Assembly (NCBI GenBank): GCA_030704615.1 | Contig: CM060734.1 | Span: 38,518,042-38,582,041 of the forward strand | DNA: 64,000 nucleotides | Direction: 5' to 3' | From: Takakia lepidozioides | Lineage: Eukaryota; Streptophyta; Takakiopsida; Takakiales; Takakiaceae | Shown here: piece after piece, positions 45,607-57,920 of the stretch | Position numbering within the stretch: the stretch's first letter is position 1 | Layout: the number at the start of each line of letters is the position of its first letter | Notes under the pieces: generated by a model | The model's input: only the letters and a program-made list of their open reading frames with translations | Databases searched by the model: none | Told to the model about the DNA's origin: nothing | Made by a program: the position numbers and the translations under genes

Positions 45607-47830
45607 TTAGCGAACTAATAACCAAGTTAATGAGCGTGCATACAACATACGTGCTGCGAGACTGATGCCCACAGCCAAAGTCGCCGCAATGAGGAGCAAT
45701 GGGGGCCTCCCTTTCCTTGGCCTAACCACCTCCTCCTCTTCCTCCTGTCGTAGGGGTGCCTTCCAGTTGGCGTAGACTGCCAATGCTAGAAACAAAGCAA
45801 ACACCAGAGCTTGTAAGCTTGGTTCAGAGATGGACACAAGTGTCACTGTAGCTGGCATTAACCCTGACACCAGGTCTGCTTTTTGGACAAGAAACAGGAA
45901 CACAGTAAGCAGGGCTAAACTGAGAAGTACTCCCCCTGGGGGTAGTATCTCCAGTACACCAGCCAGCCCCAGTACCATTGCAATCCTCACCCAATGAGGT
46001 TGCAAACCCTTCACTCTAGCTGTAGTAACATCCCCCACGCTGAGGACTGCCGAGGCCAGAAGCACTGAAATTAACAGAGGTTGCACAGGGGTGGATTCCA
46101 CAATGAAGTAGTAGAGATCCCCAGCTGCCATAACTGCCCATCCGGCAAAAGTGACCAACACTTCTATGGGCACTGCTGCAGCATTTATGACTGCTCCAAG
46201 ACCCACCTGCAAGCATTGAAAGACTCGGTTGGTATCAAGATAGTTTTAAAATTTTACCACCTCATCCAAGACATTCACATGTGTGGTAGTCGCCATAACT
46301 GTGTGAAGACCAGAGGGGAGGTTTGGCTTTAGCCAAAGTTTATCCTCTGTGACTTCCCTACAGTGATAAGCTTCACTCAAGCACTCTAAGGTGCTGAGTA
46401 TGAGATGGCTCCCTCTGTCAAATGATGTCTTCTTATTATTTTCCCTTCTGGATGCTTCAGCTCTTGAAAGGTCGTTTGAAACTCAGTGCAAAGAGGAGGG
46501 AGAGAGAAGCTCTGCCTGGCAAGCATATCATTGGCCCCAGTGCAGCACAGTATAAGAGTCAACGTGTGAAACAGTGGAACACTTCCTTTCACTAAATCAG
46601 TTTCAGCCCTGCACCTGTAGAATCAAGGGTAAGACATATCTCATAACTACACATTTGAAGCCATAGATTATGAGGTTGTGTTGGTCCCACTTTGATTTTC
46701 AATCGCCCTTTGCAGAGAAAGCATCCCTCATTCCATTGTAACGATGGCTGGCAAGATGGCAGATCTAGGTTAAGTCCCAGATGCAAAATGGAAATTTGAC
46801 AATACTCACCGTTAATGCTTCAGCTACAACGAGGGCCAAATGGCTGGACCACAATACCCAATGGGCTACCTCTCTTACAATGCTGGCACGCATTAAGACT
46901 ACCGCCGCCAAAGCTGCCAATCCACAACAGCACCCAGAGTTAGTTCTTGCTGGCATGTACAACAATCATGCGAGCAGCGAAGGATATCCTCCTGCAACCC
47001 GAAGAACCTTATTCCAAGAACTCTTGCGGCTGGCGGTCACGTACCTTTCCGTAGATGACTCCCCAAAATACCCATTTATTGTTGCAAAAATGATTGACAA
47101 TTTCATTGATCATATCCGGAAACTCATCTTTCCGGTCATCTTTTTTGGCAACATCCTGTCAGTATTTGCAATACTCCTCTCTCAGACAGGGCCTGTTACC
47201 TCATGACGACGCAAGTCCCATTCCAGTGGACGCCACAAAGAGCTCGGCAACAAGAAGGAAGCAATGTAAAACACTGTCCATCGTACATTGATGCGACTAC
47301 TGACAAGTTTTTCTCGTTGCCCTCTTCCCCACTGCCTTTCTATGTACCTCTATGTCAATTGCGCAGTCAGTCAAAACAAGATAGAAGGAAAGGCGAAACA
47401 CCAGGTGGAATGAGGTCATACCTGCCGCCCAGAATAGGTAATTCGGACTTTCAACAGGGGGCTTTGATAATTCCTTAAAGAAGGGCGGTAACCTGGTCTG
47501 TTCTTCCACATCCGCACCAGCTGCTGGCTCCTCCGCTTTACCATATGTACTGGAAGCTGTTGGGCCCTCAGCGAACCCTAGTCCAAGAAACCGTCTTTTT
47601 GAGTGAGAGAATGCAAGGAATCGCGTCGACACGAGCCTCTGCTGAACCACACTTCCCGGGTCTTGTAGGCATTGTTTCCCGGGATTGCGATGCAGCGAAT
47701 GAGTATTGAGGGAGGAAAATGTGCTGTTGGCCTTTACACGGATACTATGGGGACGAGCGGAAGGTCGAGGAGGGGCAGAGATGGGCCCAGCCCTGCTGAG
47801 CGCGCTTGGGCGCACCAGCCCGGCAGCCAT
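45607..47830 (-). CDS. predicted plastid multi-pass membrane protein, family unknown
   Basis: Three exons join in phase: 47830-47422, 46949-46810 and 46206-45607 (382 aa). The ATG at 47830 is chosen because the open frame before it begins with GTG only. The first ~110 residues are rich in Ser, Arg, Pro and Ala with few acids, typical of a chloroplast transit peptide. A short acidic segment and LPPFFKELSKPPVESPNYLFW follow. Hydrophobic segments suitable for membrane spans are GCCCGLAALAAVVLMRA, WVLWSSHLALVVAEAL, IEVLVTFAGWAVMAAG, LLISVLLASAVLSVG, VLLSLALLTVFLFLV, LQALVFALFLALAVYA and LLLIAATLAVGISLAA. A charged loop (RQEEEEEVVRPRKGR) precedes the last span. I do not recognise the family. It is divergent from the MFT gene, 749 bp apart. 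Confidence 0.72.
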
Positions 47831-48578
47831 AGCCAGCACTCGCAGAGCTTCTCGGGTTCAGGGGGTTTGACGGATGAGCTGCTGAGAGGCCGAAACAATC
47901 GACGAACGAAAACGTTGCCGGAAATTGACGAAACATAAACGAGGAGCGGAAAACTGACGAAGTCAGAAACGATGACGGAACTCACAGTTGGCCAAACCGC
48001 TGAATGAAGATTCTGTCGACAGAATGCGTCGTAGGACATATTCAAGTGTGAGAATGAATCATTTCTGTGCATCCAAGTTACGTAGGCTATGCATGGTACA
48101 ACTAACGTGATGGTTAGTGGGGTCCACCTCTGCCAGTGCGCCACATATACAACTGGGCCATACCTGCGATAGTGCCACGTTGAGGGATTCACTGCCACGT
48201 GCCGGTGAATACTGCCACCTGCAAGAATGGACCGACAGGTGCCCGGATAGTCGTCTCTTTCAAAGAGCTTCGATGGCGGGGAACACAAGCCTTTGCCTAT
48301 TTTCTACCTGCTGCGCTTCGATTTGAGTTTTGGAGAGACGTGTGTGGCGAGAGAGGGAGAGAGGTGGAACGTAGGGAGGTTCTAATTGTATATCTTCACG
48401 TCGAAGTCTTATATTTCTGAAGCTTTGAAGTTCTCAAGAAGAAACATCAAGCCTGCAAGCTGAAGCTGAGGCGGAAGTTCTTGCAAGGATCACAAGTTAT
48501 TTGGTCTAAAGTATTTTGAGGTTGATAAGAGGATCACTCAGGTCTGATAGGGGCAAGTAGAAAGGTGCGGTTTCTATC
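47831..48578. promoter_or_regulatory. divergent intergenic region
   Basis: 749 bp between the start codons of the leftward plastid-protein gene and the rightward MFT gene; both promoters must lie here. No clear TATA box or other motif stands out. Confidence 0.4.
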
Positions 48579-50990
48579 ATGGCACGTTCGATAGATCCGT
48601 TGGTGGTTGGGAGAGTGGTAGGGGAAGTCATCGACATGTTTGTACCAAGCGTGGATATGACGGTTAACTATACTGCGCGCCAGGTAATCGGAAAACATCT
48701 GAGAAGCATCTGGTTCTTGATCTGAATAAGCAACTCTGTTGCTGTGAGATGAGATTGAGGTTCAGGCTTTGGAAGTGGTTACCGAAGCTACTTTTGGTTG
48801 CAGTCCTATAGTGCTGATGAAGGCGCCTTCAGCTTGAATGTGTGCAATGTTGAGAAGCGTACTCATTTGACTTCACTTTAGACAGTTTTCAAAGATGCCT
48901 GCAAATAGCCGGCAATGCTTGCTTCCAGTGTCTAATTATGTTCTTTTTGAATCACAATCAACCCTAAAATATTGGAAGTATTTGGCACCTCAAATACTTA
49001 GAAAATGCGGAAATAGACCCACAACATGTTAGGTCTCCTCTTTTTCAATAGAGTCCGTCTGGCTGATCAATTCTTCTAAACCTCCTTCATGGATAAGATG
49101 GTAGGGTGTCTCCTTTCCAAAGAATTTGATCATGTGCTTGTTATGTATGTATGGCAGGTGAGCAATGGTTGTCAAATGAAGCCTTCGGCCACTTCGCAGG
49201 CGCCGAATGTCCAGGTGTCCGGTCACAATGCTGATGGTTCTGCCTTCACCCTGGTTGAGCTCCCTATCCCTTCTTGTTCTCTCTATATTTCTCGAGCTAT
49301 TTCTTTGTCAGTCGTATATAGATCTAACTACACAACTGTGTGACAGCGGGCATGCATTGTCCACGGCTGCTTAAAATACACGGAGGCAATATCATGATGA
49401 TTTTTCAGGACAGATATTGACAGGAAAGGCTCGTTCGTGACCTGCATTCCCCTGGTAACCTGTCTCCAGTATGATACACAAGTCAATAGATTTGCTTTGC
49501 ACGGATTCTTGACATGTTTAAGCTCTCCACGGTACATTCGAAAGTAAACTGATTCGAACGCCACTTTGTGTTGAAGCTAAATGCAGGCGAGCGGTTCGCT
49601 TTAAAGTCCTATAATTTGTTGCAAATGGGGATCTAAAAAAGTCAGTGCCGCGTGACCCCGGGTGACCAGTTTCGTCATATTCACAAGTTTACTTGCGACT
49701 AGACACAACTTAGCTACATACTATGTGAAAGTAGCAGTCAGGTCGTTCGTTGGCAAAGATTACCTGGGAAAGAGATATCAAGTTGGAAACTTGGATAACA
49801 TTGGGAAAGGCAAAGTTATCTTCCATTTACAACAGGACTTGCCCTCGACTGACATGTCTGGACTCTAGCCGTCAGTCACACGTGACATAAATCAGCAGCT
49901 CATCGGTATACATGCAACACCTGATCAACCTACCTATGTGGTCACTAGGGATTCAAACTTGTACTTCACGCAATATCTGAACCACGGTGATCATTGATGT
50001 GTGAAACCAAGCTCTTAATTAGTGGTGTAGTAGATTTGAGGCGAGTGGTTGCTGGTGGTTCCTTGCAGGTGTGCACTTGATCGGTGCTCAATCCTAGGTA
50101 CGGGCCTTCAAGTTGGGTGCCCTGAGGTGGACGATTGTACCAATTATCTAGGACTTCCTTTCACAGTTGCTGAAAATTAAACCTCAGGACTCAACTAATT
50201 CGTACTGTGGTCCAGGAGGTTCCTTAGAGGTATTCTGGGTGCACAAAGGATTCCAATCTCTGCAAGTGACCTTTTCATAATGTCCACTATGAATTGATTT
50301 GAAACTAACTAACCAGCCACGTGCACCGTTCAATAATCAAGTCCGATATGAGAAGTGGTAAGAAACCTCTGAGTACTCCATCTCAAGATGGGCTCCCAGC
50401 ATATAATGTACAACGGAAGGTGCGGCCTGAATGTGGTGAACAAATTTTTTTATGTGTATATATGTGTATATATATAACATATCTGTCACGAATATACATA
50501 GGAATCAAATGAAATTACTTCTGTTTTTCTGCCGACTGGTGCTCTGCTCGCCCTGCGGTTAGGTGCTTGGTTTGTCTCCAAGGAATTTTTGACTCTTTGT
50601 GTTTTGTTCGTCTATGACCTCTTCTAATTGAGATCTTGACAATCTGAGGTTTGATGTCTTGACGTCTGTTGAGAGAAGTACTGATAGCAGATCTGTTACA
50701 AAGGTACAGTCGCGGATACTAGAATCAGAACCTCATCTACATACAGCTGTTCCAGAATGTTAACGCTATCTAGGAGAGGAGTCTGATGTATGTCTCTATA
50801 TGCATGTTATGCGGGTGCAGGTGATGACAGATCCGGATGCGCCGAGTCCAAGTGAGCCTTCCATGAGAGAATTGGTCCACTGGTATGCTCTTTCGAACTG
50901 AATAGGAAGAGTTATTCTGTACAAGTTGCAAAGGCCGACGTTGACATGTGCTCAACTCCTGGTAATCCAGCATCTAATGAAAATATCTCT

Positions 50991-51058
<68 letters not shown>

Positions 51059-52489
51059 TGTGCACAGACATGTAACATGTTGTGCACGTAATTATATGCC
51101 GCAGCATGAAGCAAGATGATTTTAGCTCATGCCCAAAGATCTCTCTCAGTGAGTTCTCATTGTAGTAGTGTCCAACTGTTAGTCTCCCCCAGACTAACAG
51201 AGTGAGGCCAAACGCTCCGTACGAAAATCGGAATATTTAATCGATATGCTGTGGATATTGGTGTTGTTTAATATATGATATTATAACATGTCCACTAGCT
51301 GTCATAAATGCCACATTCGATACTTGAGACCAGGTTTAAAGTTTGGGTTGGCTGGTGCCATGGCCGTTCTACATATGTTAGCTGTCGCTTATCGGATGAC
51401 CGACCAATATGATCCGCGTTCACAACCAAACCACTGTGGTGCTGTAGCCACAAATTCGGAATCTAGGACCAGCAGGTGTCCAACAAACTCGCTTCTCTAC
51501 CATGCCTGTCCCCAAGTCTACCAGGATGGGAGTTCTGAAGCAGATGCGGAACGTCAGTTGACAAATTGTCTTGTTGTGTACTAGAATTTACAAGCTACTA
51601 GATTCAAAGCTGTAGGACAGTTCAGTGAAAGCTCGCTGATGTTGCCGCCCTGTTGCCATCGTTTGCAACTCGTGTCCTGGCGTGTTTCACGTGTATGCTG
51701 ACAAAAAGTCGTTGGTTGATGCAGGATTGTAACGGACATTCCGGGAGCCACCGATGTATCCCCAGGTAAGCACTAATAAACCTGATATGAGTTGTCTCAA
51801 TTTTCATTTCCCTGCATGTTGTTGGGTTCGTGAGGGTGGAGAGAGACGTAGAAGAGGATGAGCAGATAGTTTGGATTCTGTACTGATGCTGTTGGAGACT
51901 GAAGTATGTTTTATCTTTAGTCATTTTGTAGGATTTTACAGGTCCATGTTTCTTCTGTCTCGCCTGAGCATAACTAGCTGATGATCCATTACCCCTTACG
52001 TTCTCCATAAAATTAGTATGCGCTGCGTAAATGTATTGCCATCTTTATCGAAATATCTATCGGCTGAGGCGCGTGGTCATCCTAGCACTTTCTAAGTACA
52101 CATCTAGTACTAGTGGAACTTCTATGTCGCTGCATGGACTGATATGAGATGCGTGTGCTACTCTCCTTGTGTGTCCTTATCTCTCGAGCTATCTTCTTTC
52201 CCATAATTTTCTCGTTTTTTCTCCAGACGACGCGTGGTTAAAGGAACGAAAGGGGGCGATGCCTGAAGGAAGAGAGATAGTGCCGTATTTGGGTCCCCGT
52301 CCTCCCATAGGAATACACAGATACATTTTCGTGCTTTTCAAGCAGCCGCGCGGCCCTTTAATTGTGGCTCCGCCTCGAATGCGCAACAACTTCAACACCC
52401 GCAGCTTTGCTGCAGAACATGGGCTAGGCTTGCCAGTTGCAGCCACATATTTCAATGCACAGAAAGAGCCTGGGAATAAAAGACGTTAA
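48579..52489 (+). CDS. MFT: MOTHER OF FT AND TFL1-like PEBP
   Basis: A phosphatidylethanolamine-binding-protein signalling factor of the FT/TFL1/MFT group. Five exons in phase: 48579-48683, 49158-49253, 50821-50882, 51725-51765 and 52227-52489 (188 aa). MFT assignment rests on VSNGCQMKPS, the GPRPPIGIHRYIFVLF block and the C-terminus NAQKEPGNKRR with the Pro typical of MFT. The ligand-pocket motif DPDAPSPSEP is intact; at the position that is Tyr in FT and His in TFL1 this protein has Leu (RELVHW). Exons 3 and 4 have the canonical 62 and 41 nt. The canonical first exon (~201 nt) is split here into 105 + 96 by an extra intron. Exon 5 starts with DDAWLKERKGAMPE, about 14 residues not seen in other PEBPs. 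Introns are long for this family (up to 1.57 kb). Confidence 0.93.
50993..51050. repeat. (CT)n microsatellite in MFT intron 3
   Basis: A run of about 28 CT units followed by a short CA tract. Confidence 0.95.
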
Positions 52490-54230
52490 ATGGTGGTCAT
52501 GGAATGAAATAACGGGACACAAGTTGAAAGTGGGTTGGTACTTGTTACTACAGAAGTTTGTCGCCAGGAGGAAGGATCTGGAAAAGTGGAACTATTGGAA
52601 CTGCAGGAGCATCTCAGCAAAACATTCATCGTAGGTTTCATGGTCAACAGCTTTGTACAGCATTCTTTGAAGGGCATGCGGTTGAACTTTCCCGACCCTC
52701 TTAATGTAGTTGAATGCACATTAGAACTTATGGTGACCATCATGATATAAACTTGTTTTGATCGCAAACCGTGTCACATGTTTGGAAATTCTGACATGTG
52801 GTCATGTTATGAACTTGGTCTGTATAGCGGAAAGGCTTGCATCGATTACTCCCTAGCCTCCCGTAGCTATGGCTTATAATCAAATAAATAAATAAATGAT
52901 GGCAACCAAAGTTAGCGTAATAAGTTTCTGTTTCTCAAGCGGGTGCTGCCCTCAACAAATACAATTATAGATCCCTTAGAACATCACCACCCTTGAGCCC
53001 CAAAAACTCCCTGTAACACAAAAGATAGTGTCATCGATTTAGTCCCTGCTGGGTTCTGTGGCGCGGCAGCCCGACTCGCGTACACCCTTGTCCCTGAATC
53101 GCCCACGCTATCCCCGCGCATCTCGCCTCCCTTTGGCCGGAAGGGGCGAGATCTCCGCCAAGATGCTGACAGGCACGCGCTTGGTCAGTTGACTTGGATT
53201 CAGGGACGTTTACTGTGCGCAGAGTACAGCGCTCGGGTTCAGTGCACGGAACGATATTCAGTGCGAGCTTTTCACTGGATATAGGGTTCATTGCATGGGT
53301 GGGGACATTTCCGCCCACCATACCCTCATGTTCCGTTGGCAGTGTAGGATGGGGATGCTCTTACAACATAGATCTAGACCTTTTTGACTATTACCTTCAT
53401 GATCTAAGCAAGGACACAGCCCAAGGTACTGCCTCCCTTTGCGCTTTAATGTGAATAATTTTGGTATCCTTGAGCGTTCATTGGAATATGTCGCCAAAGT
53501 TTCATTAAAATAATTCCGCCAGTAGGGAGCTGGCATGGCGAAGTGGAGAGGTGGCAGTGCGGGTGGGAAGGTAAGGGACAAAAGGGAAAAGGGGAATTGA
53601 TGGGTGGATAGATGGCCCCCAATATATGTAAGTAGTTAGTGTGCAAGTGTCAAATAGTGGAGTAGATTTCTGTAGGGAGTTTTTTCCACTGGCCACCTTG
53701 CCACCAACAAATCGACCCTCCCTCTCCTCCTCCTCCTCCTCCTCTTCAATCTGACCTACATTTTTGTTTTTTATCCTTTGCACATGTACACTGATATTCC
53801 GCGAACAGAGTTTACTTGGGTTGTGTATAGCATACCAACAGTCGTTACAATGCATGTAATAAGCAGGGTGCCATATGGACGTCACCGTGGATCATTAGTA
53901 ACTCGTACGCCATGCTTTGTGCTTCAAGTCTATGATTCCATATTCTGTCTCCAGGTAGAAGCGGGGCACAGCGCACTATTTAATCTTAACCCTTAAGCGA
54001 CGAGAGCAGTTTTGGACCATTTCGCCAAAAACTGGGCCCCCCCCCCCTCATACGTGGCCCTGTATCTCCCTACCCCCTTTCATCCAGAGGGATGAACCGT
54101 TGCAAATTGTTCCCAGCTACCAGATGCTGAAGCACCCCAAAAATGGGCAAATTCCACCGTTGAATTTGAGATATTATAACGTATGCAGAGGGTGCATTTT
54201 CTGCTGAATGCAAATAATGGTCCTCAAAAG
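52490..54230. other. intergenic, no gene recognised
   Basis: 3' region of MFT and about 1.5 kb with short overlapping frames on both strands but no recognisable family. A CTC-repeat lies near 53718-53745. Confidence 0.45.
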
Positions 54231-54232
54231 CA

Positions 54233-54484
54233 ATGACCCATCTTGAGTTCTCCCTGGCCTTGGCACATGCTCTCACGTCACACCCTGGAGTTGTTGTGCA
54301 CTCGAACAGGGCCATTGTGTTGTCGTGCTCGCCTTCGAGATGGCATTCGTCTTTGCACAGTCCACTTCGTCGTGTGTGCACACAATGCAACATGCGGACT
54401 CACTACTTTTGTCCCCAGTGTGATAATGCTTTCTTATGTCTTGGTTCTTGTTGGCGTGAAGCACATCTCGTGAGGAGAAGGTGA
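54233..54484 (+). pseudogene. zinc-finger fragment resembling a piggyBac-type transposase C-terminus
   Basis: The frame encodes THLEFSLALAHALTSHPG and then a cysteine-rich end RVCTQCNMRTHYFCPQCD…LCLGSCWREAH. CxxC…CxxC…C…C…H at the very C-terminus resembles the zinc ribbon of piggyBac (DDE_Tnp_1_7) transposases. No catalytic core is found next to it. Other Cys-rich folds are possible. Confidence 0.35.
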
Positions 54485-54544
54485 AGTGGTTCCTGTTCTA
54501 GCAGCCAATTTGGGACATCGACGTGGATGGTTACTGGCATTCGT

Positions 54545-54570
54545 GTGTGTGTGTGTGTGTGTATCAGCCA

Positions 54571-54602
<32 letters not shown>

Positions 54603-54622
54603 TGTGGGGGGGGGGGGGGAGA
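54545..54622. repeat. (GT)n and poly-G simple repeat
   Basis: GT dinucleotide runs interrupted by ATCAGCCA, followed by a run of about 14 G. A GGGTTCGAATCCCCC sequence downstream (about 54658-54672) resembles a tRNA T-arm. Confidence 0.9.
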
Positions 54623-54699
54623 GGGGGGGAACTGTCTGCATATAAGGGCAGATCAGGGGGTTCGAATCCCCCTCAGTTCGAGCTTTTGTCGTGGGTTTC

Positions 54700-56590
54700 A
54701 GTCTAGTCTGCTCCCTGTTGGTGTCCTCGTCTTTGTCTATTGGTAGTTGAAGAAGTCCGAGGAGAAGGAACCATGTAGTTCACTGGCAGTTGGAGTCGGG
54801 TGGGTCACATGTTGGCAAAACAGGGAGACGATCATCGGGGCGGTTTGAATGACGTGGCCCTGCAAACACGAGGGAGTGAATGACGTGGCCCGGAATGCGT
54901 TGCCGGATTCAGTGGCAAATCCGGCAACTATATGCCTGAGTTGAAATTGGTCGGAAATCCTCCATCTTAGCACCATTTTTACTCCAATTTGTTGGATTTT
55001 TGGCCAGTGCACTCTCAATATAGGCATGCTCACACTGACCGTTGGCATTCCAATTTGGCCAACAATATGGGGACCTCCAGCATCTGATTTGCAAATTACC
55101 CATTTTGAGCCTTTGTTGGGACAGCTTGTCCAGTTTTCTAGGTTTTGTTTTTTTTGAGCCATTGCGGTACATATTCAGTCTAGCCGCTTGTTTTATTGGT
55201 AGTTGATGTGTGGCAAGTGGTGGGACCAAGGATTCTACGGGTTGACACATGTGGGGAAACCTTCCTTCTAGAAGGTTGCAACACTGATTCACGGGAGGGA
55301 ACGCTCTCCTCCCGGGGCTACATGGAGCATCTCTAGCGGTGGCCTTTAAATGTGCCCCTTATTGAGGCTTTGGTGGGCCCACTTCTTGTATAACCAAACA
55401 AATATCGGATCATGGCTCGTTAAATTTTCCTCTGCATAGCATTGCTCCTCCGGTAGAGGCCACGTGTTTGATGTTGGTTGTGCCGCACATGTCACCTATG
55501 ATGGACCCCCCCCTCCAACAATGATACGAGTCCTCTATCCTCTGTCAGACTAATGGGCGGGTCCCACACAGATTTTCAGAAGCGTTTGGCGTTCCTTACA
55601 GAGAATTTGAAGAGCAGGCCCACTAGGAGACCTAGTTGTTCCCGGACTACTTTTTAGTGTTGCATGGCTAGAGTTGTAGCCCAATGTGATGGGCAAATAC
55701 CACCTCCATTGTGGGTTCATCACAAATGTGTCCACCTTCTTGCTGGAAGACAATAGCCCTTGGGGGTGAAGACACACCATGAGGCGTCATATATATATAT
55801 TGCATGGCTATTTGGCTGTTGGATGCTTTAAGCCTACAACTTGCTATATGTAGCAACTACTTTAGTTGGATCTGCATGCAAGCCCCAAAAAAATGCAAAC
55901 ATGACAACCATAGCTATATTGGATTGTGGGTTTGGGGTTCAATCCCCGGTAGTTTCGTCGGATTTGGGGTTCTGTCCGGAAAATACACCCAGATATACTA
56001 GCTGGGTGGGTATCTGTGGGACTAGGAAGTGTGGATACCCTTCTGTTAGGGTATATTTGTATGATATATCAATATATAAGGGTCCCAAATCCTCCGGGCG
56101 GTTGATCCTGAAGGTCGGAAAGACGAAGGCAAATGGCCCGGCCAATGAGAAGGGCGGGTTGGGCTGCTGGGACGCCCGAATGATGAGGGCATGTGTCGAT
56201 CATTGCGTAGAAATAGCGGAATGTTCTAGACGCTTCAAGAAAAACAACCAGGCGGTGTGCTCTGGAACATTCAAGAACTACCTACGATGAAAGTTTTGGA
56301 GCTTTGAAGAACAACGACAGGCGGCCCGCTCTTTGGAGAAGTACGATCCAGGAGTGGTGGGGCCAGACGAGGGGTGTGAGGTACGGTGGTGGGGCTCAGC
56401 GACCGCTACATAAGGAGCAGACTAGTGCCGAGATAGTGTGGGGCCGATTCACTTGCGTTAGGGTAGGAAATGCAAAGGATGAAAGCAGCGGCTAGGGAGA
56501 GGGCAAAGGAAAAATGCAAGAGCACTGAAAAATATTTGGAAGTTAGTGTCACCATCGGTGTTGGTGCAGCAGATATAGACGTCATAGAAT
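54700..56590. other. no gene recognised; possible transposon debris
   Basis: Overlapping minus-strand frames (54737-55162, 54909-55292) have no family signature. At 56031-56085 a TACCCTTCTGTTAGGGTATAT palindrome resembles the subterminal motifs of the hAT-like elements, but no matching end was found. Confidence 0.4.
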
Positions 56591-56593
56591 TTC

Positions 56594-57190
56594 ATGGACC
56601 GCGTATGCATCTCCGGATTGTGTGCATTGGAAAGGGTTGACACACTATTTCACCTTCACCTGCAAATAGTTTGTACACTTTATGTTTCTAGCTTGTTGAT
56701 GTTAAACAGGTTCATTACAAAGCCCTTTGTGGAAAAGACCTACACACTTTTATTGGGATGGTTGGTTACTGTTTAAAGAATATCAACAAACCTGGTTTCA
56801 AATTCGTACATCACAATATCAGTGCCGAACAAATGCAGAATGGGCTTGATGAGTATGTCAAGTACGGCGCTTCATCAATTAAAAACCGAGCGTGTCTCAC
56901 ACATCAAAATCTACTGGAACACGCACAAATGTGGTCGAAGCACAAAATGAGAAGGCAACTTGGTACTACCTTGCCCGTGTTCTATTTAACATGTTGAAGT
57001 CTAGTCACGTTATCCTGCAGCATCTTGGGTCATTCCGTTTAAAAATAACGGCATGGACTTCAACATAGCTCAATCGATCTGGAAGGCAATGCATGTGTTG
57101 GAAATGGTAGATGTAGTATGGATTTTTTTGGAATGTGGTACAGCTAGTTCCCGTTTACAAGAATTGTACTGTACTAAGCTTGCAGACAAA
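56594..57190 (+). pseudogene. HUH/Rep-like endonuclease remnant
   Basis: Broken frames on the plus strand show, in order, a segment with LERVDTLFHLHLQIVCTLYV containing HLHLQ, a pattern like motif II (HUH) of Rep-type endonucleases, then in another frame HYKALCGKDLHTF and GMVGYCLK, like motif III (YxxK). KFVHHNISAEQMQNGLDEYV, then a possible further segment with DFNIAQSIWKAMHVLEM, follow. The frame changes at about 56690-56720 and after 56990, and a stop occurs near 57145. Rep-type HUH enzymes nick and join single-stranded DNA in rolling-circle replication; eukaryotic copies occur in CRESS-DNA-virus-derived sequences and in replitron transposons. Which of these applies cannot be told from motifs. 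The nicking tyrosine is probably in the YCLK motif. The copy is not intact. Confidence 0.5.
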
Positions 57191-57431
57191 GCTACTGTTG
57201 AATTGGGTCTGTCCAGTTCTGTAGATTCCATACATAGTGTAGTTACTCCAATGCATATTTTGGTTGTTCAGCAGGTTCCCTATATCCCCGTCTTTGGCAG
57301 AACACTCGTCGGAATGAGTATGGATTTTAGATTAGTATATTTGTTTCCTTTCGTTCTTTTATACCCTTGTAACTTTCAAATGTTTATACTTGTAAATAAA
57401 GTTCCGGACCATCAAGTATTAAATCAAAGCG

Positions 57432-57920
57432 TTAATAATCTACAAATATTGAAAAAGCACGGCTGAGCGAGGAGGGATCTCTCTCGGCTTTGGAAGAAGA
57501 TGAAGGAAGACGATCAAAACCGTGCACTGCCTCTATGAAGATGAATGATCTTACGTACCTAGCATTTGAGAACGCGTTCACTATGCATAAGAACACATTC
57601 TCAAATGCTAGGTAGGTAAGATCACCTCCCCTTCTAAACGAGAGTATTGTCCTCAATACTGAAGTGGGGATAATTCTTCTCTCATCGTCCTTCTCCCAGG
57701 TAGATTCCTCTACGGGGTAATTCTTCCACTTCATCAAGCATTCTTTCCAGGAACGATTCCTAAGACTTCTGATCTGTATCTCAAGAATCTGCTCTGACTC
57801 TGCCACGATCTTACCTTCTGGTGTCACCTTTGGTAATTCAGGGAGAACATGACTAGGGTCAAAGACATACTTTTCTCCAAGGTACTGTGGACCTTTCAGG
57901 ATTATAAAGAAAGTTGGCAA
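57432..57920 (-). pseudogene. chromovirus integrase end with chromodomain, minus strand
   Basis: Minus-strand frame with YVFDPSHVLPELPKV, ILEIQIRSLRNRSWKECLMK and WEKDDERR, i.e. the integrase C-terminus and chromodomain of a second Ty3/gypsy family, followed by AAGGGGAGG (polypurine tract) and an LTR start TGATCTTACCTACC. It meets a plus-strand copy head to head near 57905. Confidence 0.8.
57547..57623. repeat. 77-bp near-perfect palindrome
   Basis: GATCTTACGTACCTAGCATTTGAGAACGCGTTC is followed, after a loop ACTATGCATAA, by its inverted copy with four mismatches, ending GGTAAGATC. It is explained by two LTR ends of the local chromovirus family lying in opposite orientation. Confidence 0.9.

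Noticed and set aside
54645-54680. tRNA gene suggested by GGGTTCGAATCCCCC
   Set aside because: Only a T-arm-like hairpin is present; no acceptor stem, D-arm or anticodon arm can be drawn upstream, which is a poly-G/GT repeat.
56031-56090. Third hAT-like element
   Set aside because: A single TACCC…GGGTA palindrome without either terminal repeat or a target duplication.
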